From: Neorhizobium sp. SHOUNA12A
Lineage (GTDB): Bacteria > Pseudomonadota > Alphaproteobacteria > Rhizobiales > Rhizobiaceae
DNA length: 64,000 bases
Assembly (NCBI RefSeq): GCF_023006505.1
Contig: NZ_JALBGV010000013.1
Location: forward strand, 1 to 64,000
Direction: 5' to 3'
In this document: in pieces, positions 24,092 to 33,268 of the stretch
Numbering within the stretch: position 1 is the stretch's first letter
Layout: each line of letters starts with the position of its first letter
The notes under the pieces: model-generated
Told to the model about the DNA's origin: nothing
The model's input: only the letters and a program-made list of their open reading frames with translations
The model's database searches: none
Made by a program: the position numbers and the translations under genes

Positions 24092-26083
24092 ATGACGGTT
24101 GCCGCAAAGATCCGAGACTGGCTGCTCGCCAACGACCCGGCGCTGTCGCGCCTGCGCATGGCAGGACGGGTGACGCTGACCGTGATTGGCGCGGTGGCCT
24201 GCCTAGCGCTCATTCACATGGCTGGTCTGGCGCTGCCGATGATCGCCTACGGGCTTGCGATCATCCTCTCGATCGAAGGAGGCGTCGCTGTCCGCGACCG
24301 GCTGCCGTCGGACCAGTTGAAGACGCGGCTGATCGGCGGCGCCGTCAGCTTGCTCTGTGTCGGGCTCGCCGCGGCACTGGAAGACTATCGCTACATCTCC
24401 GATCCGATGTTCCTGGTGGTCATCGCCGGCGCTACGGTCGGGCGTGTCTACGGGCCGCGCGGATTTGCAGTCGGCATGTTCGCGTTTACGTCCTATTTCA
24501 TGGGCGCCTATCTCAAGCCGAACCTTTCCGATCTTCCTTTGGGGGCCATCGGTCCGGTGATCGCGGTCGTCATCGGCCATCTGGTCCGCACCTATCTCCT
24601 GCCGGACGATTGGCGGCGCGACCTTCTTCGGTCGCTAGTGGCGATCCAGGGCAGGGTGGGCGATATCCTGATGAAGCTCGCGGTTCTGTCGAGCGGCGGG
24701 ATCATCTCGGATGGGGATCGGCGCGAATTGCGGCAGCTCGAGGAGCGGTTGAAGGACGTCGTGCTGATGGCCGAGGGGTTCCTTCCCCGCACGGCCGACG
24801 GCACGATCGATCCGGAAGACGAACCGCTCACGTCTCTCACGATGAAGATCTTCGACGTGCATCTCGCTGCGGAAAGTGTGATCGTGCTCTCCTTCGAGGC
24901 GCTGCCGCCCTTCCTGCTCGTTCACGCCCTGATCGAGGACGACGGGGATATGGCCGAGAAGATCGCAGCCAGCCCGGCGGTCGCCGGCGACGACCGGGTG
25001 GCGGAGAACGCCCGCGCCCTGATCTGGCTGCAGACGGCGAGGGTGGCTTTGACGGAAGCCATCGAGGAGGGGCGGCGGGACCGTTTCCGGGCCATCGACG
25101 ACGCAGTTGCCGCGCCGGCCCGGGCAAAGATCGATTTCTCACTCAAGAACCCGGTGATGCGATCCGCGGTGCAGATCACGATTGCGTCGAGCCTGGCGAT
25201 GACCTTTGGCCTGATGTTGTCGCGCGACCGCTGGTTCTGGGCTGTGCTGACCGCCTTCCTGATCTTCACAAACACCAAGTCGCGCGGTGACGCGGCGATC
25301 AGAGCCCTTCAGCGTTCGATCGGCACGCTGCTCGGCATCGCGGCCGGGCTCGTCTTGGCAACGCTGATCGGCGGTTATCCGCTGGTATCCGCACCGATCG
25401 CAGTGCTCTGCATCTTCCTCGGCTTCTATTGCTTGCAGATCTCCTATGCGGCGATGACCTTCTTCATCTCGATCTTGCTCTGCCTGATCTATGGCATGAC
25501 CGGCGTGCTGACCCTCGACCTCCTGCAGCTCAGGATCGAGGAAACGCTGATCGGCGCTCTAGCGGGAACGATCGTCGCCTTCCTCGTTTTCCCGGCTTCA
25601 ACACGCTCGACCCTCGATCTCGCGTTGGGGCGCTGGTTCGATGGCCTTCGCGAGCTTCTTTCCGCAGTCAGGGAGGGCCGAAGTGGTTTTGAGATCATCG
25701 CGCTCTCTCACAAGCTCGATGCCTCATATCGCGAGGTCACGCTCGCCGCGCGTCCGCTTGGCACCACCTGGTCGGTCGTCAGTCGTCCGGGCCAGGTTCG
25801 CCAGACGCTCGGCATCTTCCTTGGTGCCACCTATTGGGCGCGGATCTTCGCCCGCAACGCGGTCCAGGCGGGACACAAGCCGGAAGGCCCTGTGCTGACG
25901 GCACTTGAGGATACGTTGGGCAATATCGACGCGCTCTCCGCGCGTGGATCGGAATGTTTCGTGGTGAAGCGTAAGCTGAGCCGCGGCGGCAGCCGCCACC
26001 TGCCGATCTTCAAGCACGGCAGTCGCGTTGGCGTCGAAATGATCGGCACCATGCTGGGCAGGCTTTATCCCGCAGCCGCATAA
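24092..26083 (+). CDS. FUSC family membrane protein (aromatic-acid-exporter-like)
   Basis: A 663-residue inner-membrane protein with the two-half layout of the FUSC/AaeB family. One block of about six hydrophobic segments lies at residues 20-170, then a soluble region to about 350. A second membrane block (ITIASSLAMTFGLMLSRDRWFWAVLTAFLIF, then four more helices to about residue 515) and a soluble tail complete it. The RDRWFWAVLTAFLIF..T.SRGDAAIRALQRSIGTLLGI stretch is the family core. AaeB-type members export hydroxylated aromatic acids with a membrane-fusion partner, but no such partner gene is next to this one. ATG 24092 is chosen over the adjacent TTG. Confidence 0.85.
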   Translation: MTVAAKIRDWLLANDPALSRLRMAGRVTLTVIGAVACLALIHMAGLALPMIAYGLAIILSIEGGVAVRDRLPSDQLKTRLIGGAVSLLCVGLAAALEDYRYISDPMFLVVIAGATVGRVYGPRGFAVGMFAFTSYFMGAYLKPNLSDLPLGAIGPVIAVVIGHLVRTYLLPDDWRRDLLRSLVAIQGRVGDILMKLAVLSSGGIISDGDRRELRQLEERLKDVVLMAEGFLPRTADGTIDPEDEPLTSLTMKIFDVHLAAESVIVLSFEALPPFLLVHALIEDDGDMAEKIAASPAVAGDDRVAENARALIWLQTARVALTEAIEEGRRDRFRAIDDAVAAPARAKIDFSLKNPVMRSAVQITIASSLAMTFGLMLSRDRWFWAVLTAFLIFTNTKSRGDAAIRALQRSIGTLLGIAAGLVLATLIGGYPLVSAPIAVLCIFLGFYCLQISYAAMTFFISILLCLIYGMTGVLTLDLLQLRIEETLIGALAGTIVAFLVFPASTRSTLDLALGRWFDGLRELLSAVREGRSGFEIIALSHKLDASYREVTLAARPLGTTWSVVSRPGQVRQTLGIFLGATYWARIFARNAVQAGHKPEGPVLTALEDTLGNIDALSARGSECFVVKRKLSRGGSRHLPIFKHGSRVGVEMIGTMLGRLYPAAA

Positions 26084-26143
26084 GGCTTGCCGATTGCCCC
26101 GGTCACCGGTATTCCGGCCTTGGATTTGGATACGGAAACAGAC

Positions 26144-26995
26144 ATGTCAGGCACCAACAGCGAGCGCGAACTCATAGCCGAAGGACCGGCGGTCATCCTG
26201 GTCGAGCCGCAGCTCGGCGAGAATATCGGCATGGTGGCGCGCGCCATGGCCAATTTCGGCCTCGCGGAACTACGCCTCGTCAAACCGCGCGACGGTTGGC
26301 CGAGCGAAAAGGCTCGCTCCGCCGCCTCCAAGGCCGACCACGTCATCGACGGTACCAAGGTGTTCGAAACGCTGGAAGAAGCGATTGCCGATCTCAATTT
26401 CGTTTATGCGACGACGGCGCGCGAGCGTTATGGCTTTAAGCCGGTGCGCTCGCCTGTGACTGCGGCCGAGACCCTGCGCACCAAATTCAAGGCAGGCGAG
26501 AAGACCGGCATTCTGTTCGGCCGCGAACGCTGGGGCCTCACCAATGAGGAGGTGGCGCTCGCCGACGAGATCGTCACCTTTCCGGTCAATCCCGCTTTCG
26601 CCTCGCTCAACATCGCTCAGGCCGTGCTGCTGATGTCCTATGAATGGATGAAATCGGGCATGGAAGATCTTACCGAGACGGTCTTCCTGCCGATCGAGCA
26701 GCGCCCTTCCACCAAGGAACAGGTCATTGGCCTGTTCGAGCACCTGGAAGAGGCGTTGGACGCCCGCAATTATTTCCATCCGCCCGCGAAAAAGCCAAGA
26801 ATGATCGACAACCTCCGGGCCGTCATCTCGCGGCGGGGTTTTACGGAACAGGAGATCAGCGTGTTCCGGGGCGTCATCAACTCGCTCGACCGTTTTCCCC
26901 GCGGATGGTCGAAAAAGGACGGGCCGAAGCCTGAAAAGGCGGATCTGCCCAAAGGGGTATCTGGGGAGAAGACGGGGAATGACGCAGACGAATGA
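26144..26995 (+). CDS. TrmJ-type tRNA (C/U32) 2'-O-ribose methyltransferase
   Basis: SpoU-class knotted methyltransferase of about 283 residues. The motifs are [23 protein letters not shown] (motif 1), [16 protein letters not shown] (motif 2) and [23 protein letters not shown] (motif 3, the trefoil knot), which fit TrmJ/YfiF-like enzymes acting on position 32 of tRNA. The C-terminal part ([29 protein letters not shown]) is the TrmJ dimer extension. The start at 26144 (MSGTNSERE) is preferred over 26087. Its 3' end overlaps murI by 17 bases. Confidence 0.88.
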   Translation: MSGTNSERELIAEGPAVILVEPQLGENIGMVARAMANFGLAELRLVKPRDGWPSEKARSAASKADHVIDGTKVFETLEEAIADLNFVYATTARERYGFKPVRSPVTAAETLRTKFKAGEKTGILFGRERWGLTNEEVALADEIVTFPVNPAFASLNIAQAVLLMSYEWMKSGMEDLTETVFLPIEQRPSTKEQVIGLFEHLEEALDARNYFHPPAKKPRMIDNLRAVISRRGFTEQEISVFRGVINSLDRFPRGWSKKDGPKPEKADLPKGVSGEKTGNDADE

Positions 26996-27776
26996 ATCGA
27001 AACCGGTGCTGATGTTCGATTCGGGCATCGGCGGGCTGACGGTGCTGCGCGAGGCGCGCGTGCTGATCCCGGAACGCGGCTTCATCTATGTCGCCGACGA
27101 CGCCGGTTTTCCCTACGGCGACTGGGAGGAGCCGGCCCTGCGCGAGAGGGTGATCGCGCTCTTTGCAAAACTCCTCGATGAATACGATCCCGAAGTCTGC
27201 GTCATCTCCTGCAATACCGCTTTCACGCTGGTCGGCGCCGAGCTGCGCGAGACTTTTCCGAAGATGACCTTCGTCGGCACCGTGCCGGCGGTCAAGCCGG
27301 CGGCCGAACGCACCCGGTCAGGCCTCGTCTCGGTTCTCGCGACGCCGGGCACCGTCAAGCGCGCCTATACCCGCGACCTTATCCAATCCTTCGCCACCCA
27401 GTGTCACGTGCGTCTTGTCGGCTCGCAGAACCTCGCCCGCATGGCGGAAGCGTATATTCGGGGCGAGACGATTTCCGACGAGGCGGTGCTGGCCGAGATT
27501 GCGCCCTGCTTCGTCGAGAAGGACGGTCGGAAAACCGATATCGTCGTGCTCGCCTGCACCCACTACCCCTTCATGGCCAATGTATTCCGCAGGCTTGCCC
27601 CCTGGCCGGTCGACTGGCTCGACCCGGCCGAGGCGATCGCCAGGCAGGCACGCCGAAAAGTGCCGCTGGTCGAGGGCGCAGAACATCCGGATAATTACGA
27701 CTTCGCCGTCTTCACCTCCGGCAATCCCGACTTCGCCACCCGCCGTCTGATGCAGGGTTTTGGGCTGAGGGCCTGA
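26979..27776 (+). CDS. murI: Glutamate racemase
   Basis: Cofactor-independent racemase that makes D-glutamate for peptidoglycan. The two catalytic cysteines are present in SCNTAF (Cys78) and LACTHYPF (Cys193), and the N-terminal [13 protein letters not shown] and [12 protein letters not shown] segments match. 265 residues. Translation begins inside the end of the TrmJ gene, so both are probably on one mRNA. Confidence 0.94.
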   Translation: MTQTNESKPVLMFDSGIGGLTVLREARVLIPERGFIYVADDAGFPYGDWEEPALRERVIALFAKLLDEYDPEVCVISCNTAFTLVGAELRETFPKMTFVGTVPAVKPAAERTRSGLVSVLATPGTVKRAYTRDLIQSFATQCHVRLVGSQNLARMAEAYIRGETISDEAVLAEIAPCFVEKDGRKTDIVVLACTHYPFMANVFRRLAPWPVDWLDPAEAIARQARRKVPLVEGAEHPDNYDFAVFTSGNPDFATRRLMQGFGLRA

Positions 27777-27844
27777 GCGCCAACGAGCAATGTGGCTTAT
27801 TTGCCACGGTTTTTCCGTGATGACTGCAATTCGCGATTGTGCGC

Positions 27845-27872
27845 TTGCTCATCGGACGATCTCGTGTATTAT
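27845..27872 (+). promoter_or_regulatory. Candidate promoter of the 34-codon ORF and DUF1127 gene 3
   Basis: TTGCTC (27845-27850) and TATTAT (27867-27872) are separated by 16 bases, a plausible vegetative promoter 37 bases before the start at 27909. This is by eye only. Confidence 0.4.
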
Positions 27873-27908
27873 TTATCCATTCCGCAAATCGAACACAGGA
27901 GGCGTGAA

Positions 27909-28013
27909 ATGAAGTCCATTACCATGTATATGCGCCTTTCTGGCGGAACGGCTATTGTGGCCTCGGTGTCTCGCACATCGATGCCGGCCGGCATGTGTTT
28001 CCAGGCTGTATAA
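27909..28013 (+). CDS. Candidate 34-residue small protein or leader peptide
   Basis: A short ORF with an excellent AGGAGG ribosome-binding site five bases before ATG and a plausible promoter upstream. The product starts MKSITMYMRLSGGTAIVA and ends MPAGMCFQAV; it is methionine-rich (five Met in 34) and has no recognised family. It lies 132 bases after murI and 147 bases before DUF1127 gene 3 on the same strand, so it could be a separate small protein or a leader for that gene. The strength of the ribosome-binding site is the main reason to believe it is translated. Confidence 0.5.
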   Translation: MKSITMYMRLSGGTAIVASVSRTSMPAGMCFQAV

Positions 28014-28160
28014 GGCTGGATTTCCGCCGCTTTTGGCACTTTTCCCATTGATCTGACGTGACCGGCTGACGACGCGATTTACCGTGTTTCCTCGTCCGCA
28101 TCCGCACGTCTTTCTTCATCTCAGAGGACCTGGTCGCAACATGCGCCGGGACGGAAAATC

Positions 28161-28397
28161 ATGCGTGAATCACAATTTATGGTTGCTGATACCCTTTCGG
28201 CTGCGGTTCATGAACTCTGCCGCGAGCATGGCGTCTGGAAGACTGCTGGCGCACTGCTCCTAGCAGCCTGGAGGCGTCGTCAAGAACGGAACCAGATCTC
28301 TGATCTTTCCAACCGGATGCGCCGCGATGTCGGTTTCCCCGAACTCGAGGACGACCGCCGAAATGTCCGGTTCACCCTTTGGGACATCCGGCTGTGA
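28161..28397 (+). CDS. DUF1127 protein 3 (78 residues, long class)
   Basis: The C-terminal part carries the DUF1127-type pattern LLLAAWRRRQERNQISDLSNRMRRDVGF, preceded by an N-terminal extension of about 33 residues (MRESQFMVADTLSAAVHEL) and followed by a short tail. This longer class is separate from the 47-48-residue genes at 14.8-15.3 kb. Its ATG follows GGGACGGAAAATC, a weak ribosome-binding site, so translation may depend on the upstream short ORF. A strong GC hairpin follows the stop. Function unknown; relatives bind RNA or are linked to small-RNA regulation. Confidence 0.78.
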   Translation: MRESQFMVADTLSAAVHELCREHGVWKTAGALLLAAWRRRQERNQISDLSNRMRRDVGFPELEDDRRNVRFTLWDIRL

Positions 28398-28413
28398 AAG
28401 GACTGAGATGGGT

Positions 28414-28436
28414 CCCCGGCGGGACTTCCGCCGGGG
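28414..28436 (+). terminator. GC-rich hairpin after DUF1127 gene 3
   Basis: CCCCGGCGG and CCGCCGGGG pair with a 5-nt loop, 17 bases after the stop. There is no T run, so termination may be partial or the hairpin may stabilise the mRNA 3' end. Confidence 0.6.
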
Positions 28437-28454
28437 CCTCTCGTGGAGGATTCT

Positions 28455-28925
28455 ATGGCTGGAGCTGAAAGAATGACGGTCGTCTTCCGCAAGCTTTGCC
28501 GTGACGATATGGCGGCCGCTGCGAGCGTTCACCGTATCTCCTTCAAGGAGCGGCTGCCCTGGCTGGCTCAGCTTCACACGCCTGAGGAAGATCGCGGATA
28601 CTGGAGAGGGCATCTCTTCGCGACCTGCGACATCTGGGGCGCCGAAAGGGACGGCACCTTGCTCGGCGTTATCGCTTTTCGCAAGGATTGGGTCGACCAG
28701 CTCTATATCCTGCCGGGCGTGCAGGGGCAGGGGATCGGTTCCCGGCTGCTGGACATCGCAATGGGAGCCCATCCGCAGCTTTTTCTCTGGACCTTCCAGC
28801 GCAATGCCGCAGCCCGCCGTTTCTACGGAGCGCGCGGCTTTGTAGAGATCAGGCAGACCGATGGCGCGGCCAACGAAGAAAAGGAGCCGGACGTGCTCTA
28901 TCGCTGGCGCATGACGACTGAATAA
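28455..28925 (+). CDS. GNAT family N-acetyltransferase
   Basis: A 156-residue acetyltransferase. The acetyl-CoA loop is YILPGVQGQGIGSRLLDIAM, and QRNAAARRFYGARGFVEIRQTDG is the C-terminal motif. The start at 28455 sits four to five bases after GGAGGA; the GTG at 28443 overlaps that site. It opens a series of small plus-strand genes (LysE, GFA, LysE, VOC) that look like independently acquired or loosely associated functions rather than one pathway. Confidence 0.87.
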   Translation: MAGAERMTVVFRKLCRDDMAAAASVHRISFKERLPWLAQLHTPEEDRGYWRGHLFATCDIWGAERDGTLLGVIAFRKDWVDQLYILPGVQGQGIGSRLLDIAMGAHPQLFLWTFQRNAAARRFYGARGFVEIRQTDGAANEEKEPDVLYRWRMTTE

Positions 28926-28988
28926 ACACCACTTGCAAACTGAAAAAATCGGTGGCTTGCTCCCTCTATTCCATGGAGGAGCATTCGC

Positions 28989-29627
28989 ATGTCGCTTGAA
29001 CACTGGCTCGCTTTCGTCGCCGCTTCGTCGGTTCTCCTGGCCATTCCGGGACCGACGATCCTGCTCGTCATTTCTTACGCGCTGAGCCATGGCCGCAAGG
29101 TGGCATCGGCGACCGTCGCGGGTACGGCGCTGGGTGATTTCACGGCGATGACCGCTTCCATGCTTGGGCTCGGCGCACTGCTTGCGACCTCTGCTGCGCT
29201 CTTCACCGTGCTGAAATGGGTGGGTGCCGCTTACCTCATCTATCTCGGCATCAAGCTCTGGCGCGCGCCGGTTTCCGAACGGGCCGCCGATCTCAGCGAG
29301 GCCGAAGTGACGTCGGTAAAGCCGTTCAAGATTTTCCTGCACACCTATGTGGTCACCGCGCTGAACCCGAAGAGCATTGTCTTCTTCGTGGCCTTCCTGC
29401 CGCAGTTCCTAGACCTCAGCCAGCCCCTGTTCTTCCAGATGGTGGTCTTCGAAGTGACCTTCCTGGTGCTCGCAACCCTGAATGCCACGCTCTACGGCCT
29501 GCTGGCCTCGATGGCCCGCAACACGATCCGCAAGCCGAAGGTCCAGCGGATCGTCAACCGCACCGGCGGCTCTTTGATGATCGGCGCCGGCCTGCTGTCG
29601 GTCGGCTTCAAGCGCGCAGCCGTCTGA
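28989..29627 (+). CDS. LysE/RhtB family translocator (first copy)
   Basis: Amino-acid or metabolite exporter of 212 residues with about six membrane helices. The family signature IPGPTILLVISYALSHGRKVASATVAGTALGD is at residues 16-48, followed by KWVGAAYLIYLGIKLW and TALNPKSIVFFVAFLPQFLD. GGAGGAGC precedes the ATG. A second LysE-type gene lies 400 bases downstream with a GFA gene between; they are related but clearly diverged, so this is not a recent duplication. Substrate unknown. Confidence 0.9.
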   Translation: MSLEHWLAFVAASSVLLAIPGPTILLVISYALSHGRKVASATVAGTALGDFTAMTASMLGLGALLATSAALFTVLKWVGAAYLIYLGIKLWRAPVSERAADLSEAEVTSVKPFKIFLHTYVVTALNPKSIVFFVAFLPQFLDLSQPLFFQMVVFEVTFLVLATLNATLYGLLASMARNTIRKPKVQRIVNRTGGSLMIGAGLLSVGFKRAAV

Positions 29628-29650
29628 GCGTCGTCAAGGAGGAACAGCTG

Positions 29651-30022
29651 ATGATTACCGGGCGTTGCCACTGCGGCGAGACCGTTTTCGAGATCAAGGG
29701 TGAACTGCCGCAGGCACTCACCCGTTGCACCTGCACTTACTGCTCCAGACGCGGCGCGCTGCATGCCTATTACGACCCGAAGCAGGTGAAGGTCACTGCC
29801 GATACGGCCAATGACAAAGTCTACCGGTGGAACACCAAAATGGTGGCACATCATTTCTGCGGCACGTGCGGCTGCACCACCTATAGCGACAGCCCGGATT
29901 TCCAGCCGGACGGCACCTGGGACGGCAAGACCCGGCGTATCGCTGTGAACGCCCGGCTGTTCGACGATTTCGACGCGGAAGACTGGCCGCACACGGTCAT
30001 CGACGGCCGGCACCTCTGGTAG
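29651..30022 (+). CDS. GFA family zinc-binding protein
   Basis: A 123-residue protein of the GFA (glutathione-dependent formaldehyde-activating enzyme-like) fold. Zinc-ligand cysteines are seen in GRCHCGE, TCTYCSRRG and HFCGTCGCTTY. Many members are not formaldehyde enzymes, so the substrate is open. The ATG at 29651 follows AAGGAGGAACAGCTG, 24 bases after the LysE stop. Confidence 0.87.
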   Translation: MITGRCHCGETVFEIKGELPQALTRCTCTYCSRRGALHAYYDPKQVKVTADTANDKVYRWNTKMVAHHFCGTCGCTTYSDSPDFQPDGTWDGKTRRIAVNARLFDDFDAEDWPHTVIDGRHLW

Positions 30023-30032
30023 GAGAAAAGCG

Positions 30033-30665
30033 ATGAGTAACGTTTCCCTGCTCGCCTTTGCGATCGTCGCGTTCATTGGCATCGCCACACCCGGGCCGAC
30101 CGTTCTCCTGGCGCTCACCAACGGCTCGCGTTTTGGTCTGCGCCGTGCGCTGCCTGGCATGGCCGGTGCGATGATCTCCGATTTCGTGCTGATCGGCGCA
30201 GTGGCTCTCGGCCTCGGCGCTCTGCTGGCAGCCTCAGAATTCTGGTTCTCGGTCGTCAAATGGCTGGGTGCCGGTTATCTCGCGTTTCTCGGCCTGATGC
30301 TTCTGCGCTCGAAAGGCTCGCTTAACGTAACGGCAGGCGATGCCGCGGCCGGTTCGGGTTCCGCAACGTCAATCTTCCTGAAGAGCTTCCTCGTCGCGGT
30401 TACCAATCCCAAGGGATACCTGTTCTTCTCGGCTTTCCTGCCGCAGTTCATCGTGCCGGATGCGCCGCAGTTTCCGCAATATGCGATCCTGGCGCTCGTC
30501 TTTGCGTTGATCGATTTCGCGGTTATGTTCGCCTATGCGCTGCTCGGCTCGCGGGCGGTGCATCTGTTGAAGAAGAAAGGCGCGCTCTGGCTTGACCGGC
30601 TCTGCGGCGGCGCGCTTCTGGCGCTCGCGGGGTCTCTGGCGCTCTATCGAAGGGCCGCTTCGTAA
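30033..30665 (+). CDS. LysE/RhtB family translocator (second copy)
   Basis: A 210-residue exporter with the signature TPGPTVLLALTNGSRFGLRRALPGMAG, KWLGAGYLAFLGLMLLRSKG and VTNPKGYLFFSAFLPQFIVP, and about six helices. It starts 11 bases after the GFA gene with AGGAGAAAAGCG as ribosome-binding site, and the VOC gene follows 12 bases after its stop, so GFA, LysE and VOC are likely co-transcribed. Confidence 0.9.
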   Translation: MSNVSLLAFAIVAFIGIATPGPTVLLALTNGSRFGLRRALPGMAGAMISDFVLIGAVALGLGALLAASEFWFSVVKWLGAGYLAFLGLMLLRSKGSLNVTAGDAAAGSGSATSIFLKSFLVAVTNPKGYLFFSAFLPQFIVPDAPQFPQYAILALVFALIDFAVMFAYALLGSRAVHLLKKKGALWLDRLCGGALLALAGSLALYRRAAS

Positions 30666-30677
30666 AGGAAGAACCCG

Positions 30678-31085
30678 ATGTCTGGTCCAGTGAAATCCGT
30701 CCGGCCCTTCCTGATGTTCCAGGGCGGCACCTGCGAGGAGGCGATCACCTTCTATACGTCAGTGCTGCCGGCAGGCAGGATCAACGACATCAGGCGTTAC
30801 GGCCCGGGCGAGGCGGGGCCGGAAGGCAGCGTGTTTCGCGCCACCTTCGAGGTCGCGGGCCAGCAGGTGGTCTGCATCGACAGCCCGGTAAAGCATGTCT
30901 TCGATTTCACGCCGTCCTTTTCCTTTTTTGTGGAATGCGGGGCCAAAGAGGAGCTCACGCGGCTGGCCGAAGCTCTGAGCGAGGGCGGGATGTTCCTGAT
31001 GCCCACCGACAATTACGGGTTCAGCCGGAAATTCTGCTGGCTTCAGGATCGTTTCGGCATCTCCTGGCAGCTCAATTTCGAGTAG
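30678..31085 (+). CDS. VOC (PhnB-like) metalloenzyme-fold protein
   Basis: A 135-residue glyoxalase/bleomycin-resistance-fold protein of the PhnB/3-dmu-9_3-mt subgroup (FLMFQGGTCEEAITFYTSVLP, SPVKHVFDFTPSFSFFVEC, FLMPTDNYGFSRKFCWLQDRFGISWQLN). The C-terminal DRFGISWQL is the usual end of this subgroup. No substrate can be inferred. Confidence 0.85.
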   Translation: MSGPVKSVRPFLMFQGGTCEEAITFYTSVLPAGRINDIRRYGPGEAGPEGSVFRATFEVAGQQVVCIDSPVKHVFDFTPSFSFFVECGAKEELTRLAEALSEGGMFLMPTDNYGFSRKFCWLQDRFGISWQLNFE

Positions 31086-31205
31086 TTCCTAAAGGCCTGT
31101 GCATTTTCGATCTTGCCCGGCGAAACGAATCCCGATCTCTGTTAGAGTTCCGGAGTCGCGGCTTCCAACGGTCACCGCGAAGAGACAGTTTACGGGGTAA
31201 GTGCA

Positions 31206-32720
31206 TTGCAGGTCGGCATCGATATGGGAATTGTGTCCGGGGGCGATCCGGCCAAGCTCGATATCGAGGAGCTTCTGGCGACCCGTCTGCTCGTGCAGGG
31301 AAATTCCGGCTCCGGCAAGTCACATCTCCTGCGTCGCCTTCTGGAACAGTCCGCGCCCTGGGTGCAGCAGGTGGTGATCGATCCGGAAGGCGATTTCGTC
31401 ACTTTATCTGAAAAATTCGGCCATGTGGTGGTCGATGGCGAGCGCAGCGAGGCCGAGCTTGCCGGCATCGCCAACCGTATCCGCAAGAATCGCGTCTCCT
31501 GCGTCCTGACGCTCGAGGGCCTCGATCTTGAAGAGCAGATGCGCGCCGCCGCCGCCTTCCTCAACGGCATGTTCGATGCCGATCGCGAATACTGGTATCC
31601 GGTTCTGGTCGTGGTCGACGAAGCGCAGATGTTTGCGCCGTCGGTCGGCGGCGATGTGTCGGAAGACGCTAGAAAGCTTTCACTCGGCGCCATGACCAAC
31701 CTGATGTGCCGTGGCCGAAAACGCGGCCTTGCCGGCGTCATCGCCACCCAGCGGCTGGCAAAGCTCGCCAAGAACGTCGCGGCCGAAGCCTCGAACTTCC
31801 TGATGGGCCGCACCTTCCTCGATATCGACATGGCCCGCGCCGCCGATCTACTCGGCATGGATCGCCGCCAGGCGGAAATGTTCCGTGATCTGAAGCGTGG
31901 CAATTTCGTCGCCCTCGGCCCGGCCCTGTCGCGCCGGCCGTTGCCGATCGTCATCGGCACGGTCGAGACCTCGGCGCGCTCTTCGAGCCCCAAGCTGATG
32001 CCGCTGCCGGATGCGCCGCAGGACGTCGAGGACCTGATCTTCACGCCGGATCCGGAAGAATTCACCCGGCCGATGGTCCGCCGTGCCCCGCCTGCGCCGC
32101 GGCCGACAACGGATATCCTGGCCGAACTGTCGCGCTCGACACCATCAGCGGTGGCGCCGCCGCAGGAGCCGCGTGTCGCCCAGCCGGAATTGTCCGCCGA
32201 AGAGCGCGAAGAACGGTTGTCCGCCGTCCTGTCCGAAATTCTCGACGATCCGCAATCCGCCTACCGGACGGATTCCGTCCTATATCAGGATTTTCTGGTA
32301 CGTGCCCGGATGCGGCGCCTGCAGGGTCCGCCGCTCTCGCTCGGTGAATTCCGCCGCCGCACGGCAATCACCCGTTCCGGCGTCGACGTGGAAACCGCTT
32401 CCGGCGAGGCCTGGGGGACAGCGCTGTCGCTGTCATCCGGCGTTTCGGATGACCTGCAGGGCGTTTTCCTGCTGATGGCGAAGGCGGCGATATCAGGGGA
32501 GCCGTGTCCCTCGGACGCGCGGATCGCCCGCGCCTACGGCACCCATTCGGCGCGTCGCGCCCGCCGCCTGCTCGGTTATTTCGAGGAACAGGGCCTGATC
32601 GTCGTGCATGCGGACTTTTCGGGCAAGCGCATCGTTGCCTTCCCGGATCTGCAGGCGGAGACCGCGCCCGGCAGTGCCGATGCGCCGGATGAGGGCGAGG
32701 CGAGGGCCGCTGCCGAATAG
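31206..32720 (+). CDS. HerA-like (DUF87) P-loop ATPase with C-terminal winged-helix region
   Basis: A 504-residue ATPase of the HerA/FtsK-like DUF87 group. Walker A is LVQGNSGSGKSHLLRRLL (about residue 30), Walker B is YPVLVVVDEAQMFAP (about residue 140), and an Arg-containing segment CRGRKRGLAGVIATQRLAKL follows. The middle (residues 285-345) is Pro-rich linker, and the C-terminal part contains a helix-turn-helix-like stretch (ARIARAYGTHSARRARRLLGYFEEQGLIV). Archaeal and phage-defence HerA proteins work with a NurA or other nuclease; none is next to this gene. The start is uncertain: TTG 31206 lacks a good ribosome-binding site, ATG 31224 is possible. Confidence 0.82.
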   Translation: MQVGIDMGIVSGGDPAKLDIEELLATRLLVQGNSGSGKSHLLRRLLEQSAPWVQQVVIDPEGDFVTLSEKFGHVVVDGERSEAELAGIANRIRKNRVSCVLTLEGLDLEEQMRAAAAFLNGMFDADREYWYPVLVVVDEAQMFAPSVGGDVSEDARKLSLGAMTNLMCRGRKRGLAGVIATQRLAKLAKNVAAEASNFLMGRTFLDIDMARAADLLGMDRRQAEMFRDLKRGNFVALGPALSRRPLPIVIGTVETSARSSSPKLMPLPDAPQDVEDLIFTPDPEEFTRPMVRRAPPAPRPTTDILAELSRSTPSAVAPPQEPRVAQPELSAEEREERLSAVLSEILDDPQSAYRTDSVLYQDFLVRARMRRLQGPPLSLGEFRRRTAITRSGVDVETASGEAWGTALSLSSGVSDDLQGVFLLMAKAAISGEPCPSDARIARAYGTHSARRARRLLGYFEEQGLIVVHADFSGKRIVAFPDLQAETAPGSADAPDEGEARAAAE

Positions 32721-32724
32721 GTGG

Positions 32725-32970
32725 TCAGTGGATGTGAAAATGCGCTTCCACCGCTGCGGCGATAAAGGCGCGCCGGGCTTCCGAGGGCCTCGACTTTCCC
32801 TTCAGTGCTTCGTCGCAAACCTGTTCCGCCAGATGATGCTGACTGCCGTGATAGTCCGGCCAGAAGCGGTCGAGGACTGTTTTTGCCTCGCGTACCGTCT
32901 TGACGGTGCGGACCATGCCGGTTTCGGGATTCTCGATCCTGATCGGGCTGTTCCAGAGTTTCGATTTCAT
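32725..32970 (-). CDS. DUF982 small protein
   Basis: An 81-residue protein of the DUF982 family, very common in Rhizobiaceae and of unknown function. The core is IRIENPETGMVRTVKTVREA and KTVLDRFWPDYHGSQHHLA, with ARRAFIAAAVEAHFHIH at the end. The ATG at 32970 follows a strong AAGGAGGTG; an extended reading from 33138 has no family similarity. Its stop is only five bases from the convergent HerA-like gene. Confidence 0.85.
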   Translation of the reverse strand: MKSKLWNSPIRIENPETGMVRTVKTVREAKTVLDRFWPDYHGSQHHLAEQVCDEALKGKSRPSEARRAFIAAAVEAHFHIH

Positions 32971-33268
32971 GACACGACACCTCCTTTCCTTAAGATGGTA
33001 CGAACCCCCTGTTCCGTCAAAAAAGCCTGCGGACAGCCTTGCCGAAAGGTTAAGAGACCGGTGCAGTTGACATTCCTGTGACATCCGCCTAAACACCGCG
33101 CCAACGCCGGGCCGAAAGACCCGGTGTTTCACTGACATGTCCCGTGGTTTTCTCCGAACGCTTTCGTGAGAGACCTGTCAGAGCTCTTAAATCAGGGCTC
33201 AGAGGAGGGCGTGTTTCCTTGATCCGGCTTGGCAGCAAGTCGGTGTAACCGTTTGATAAGGAAATACG

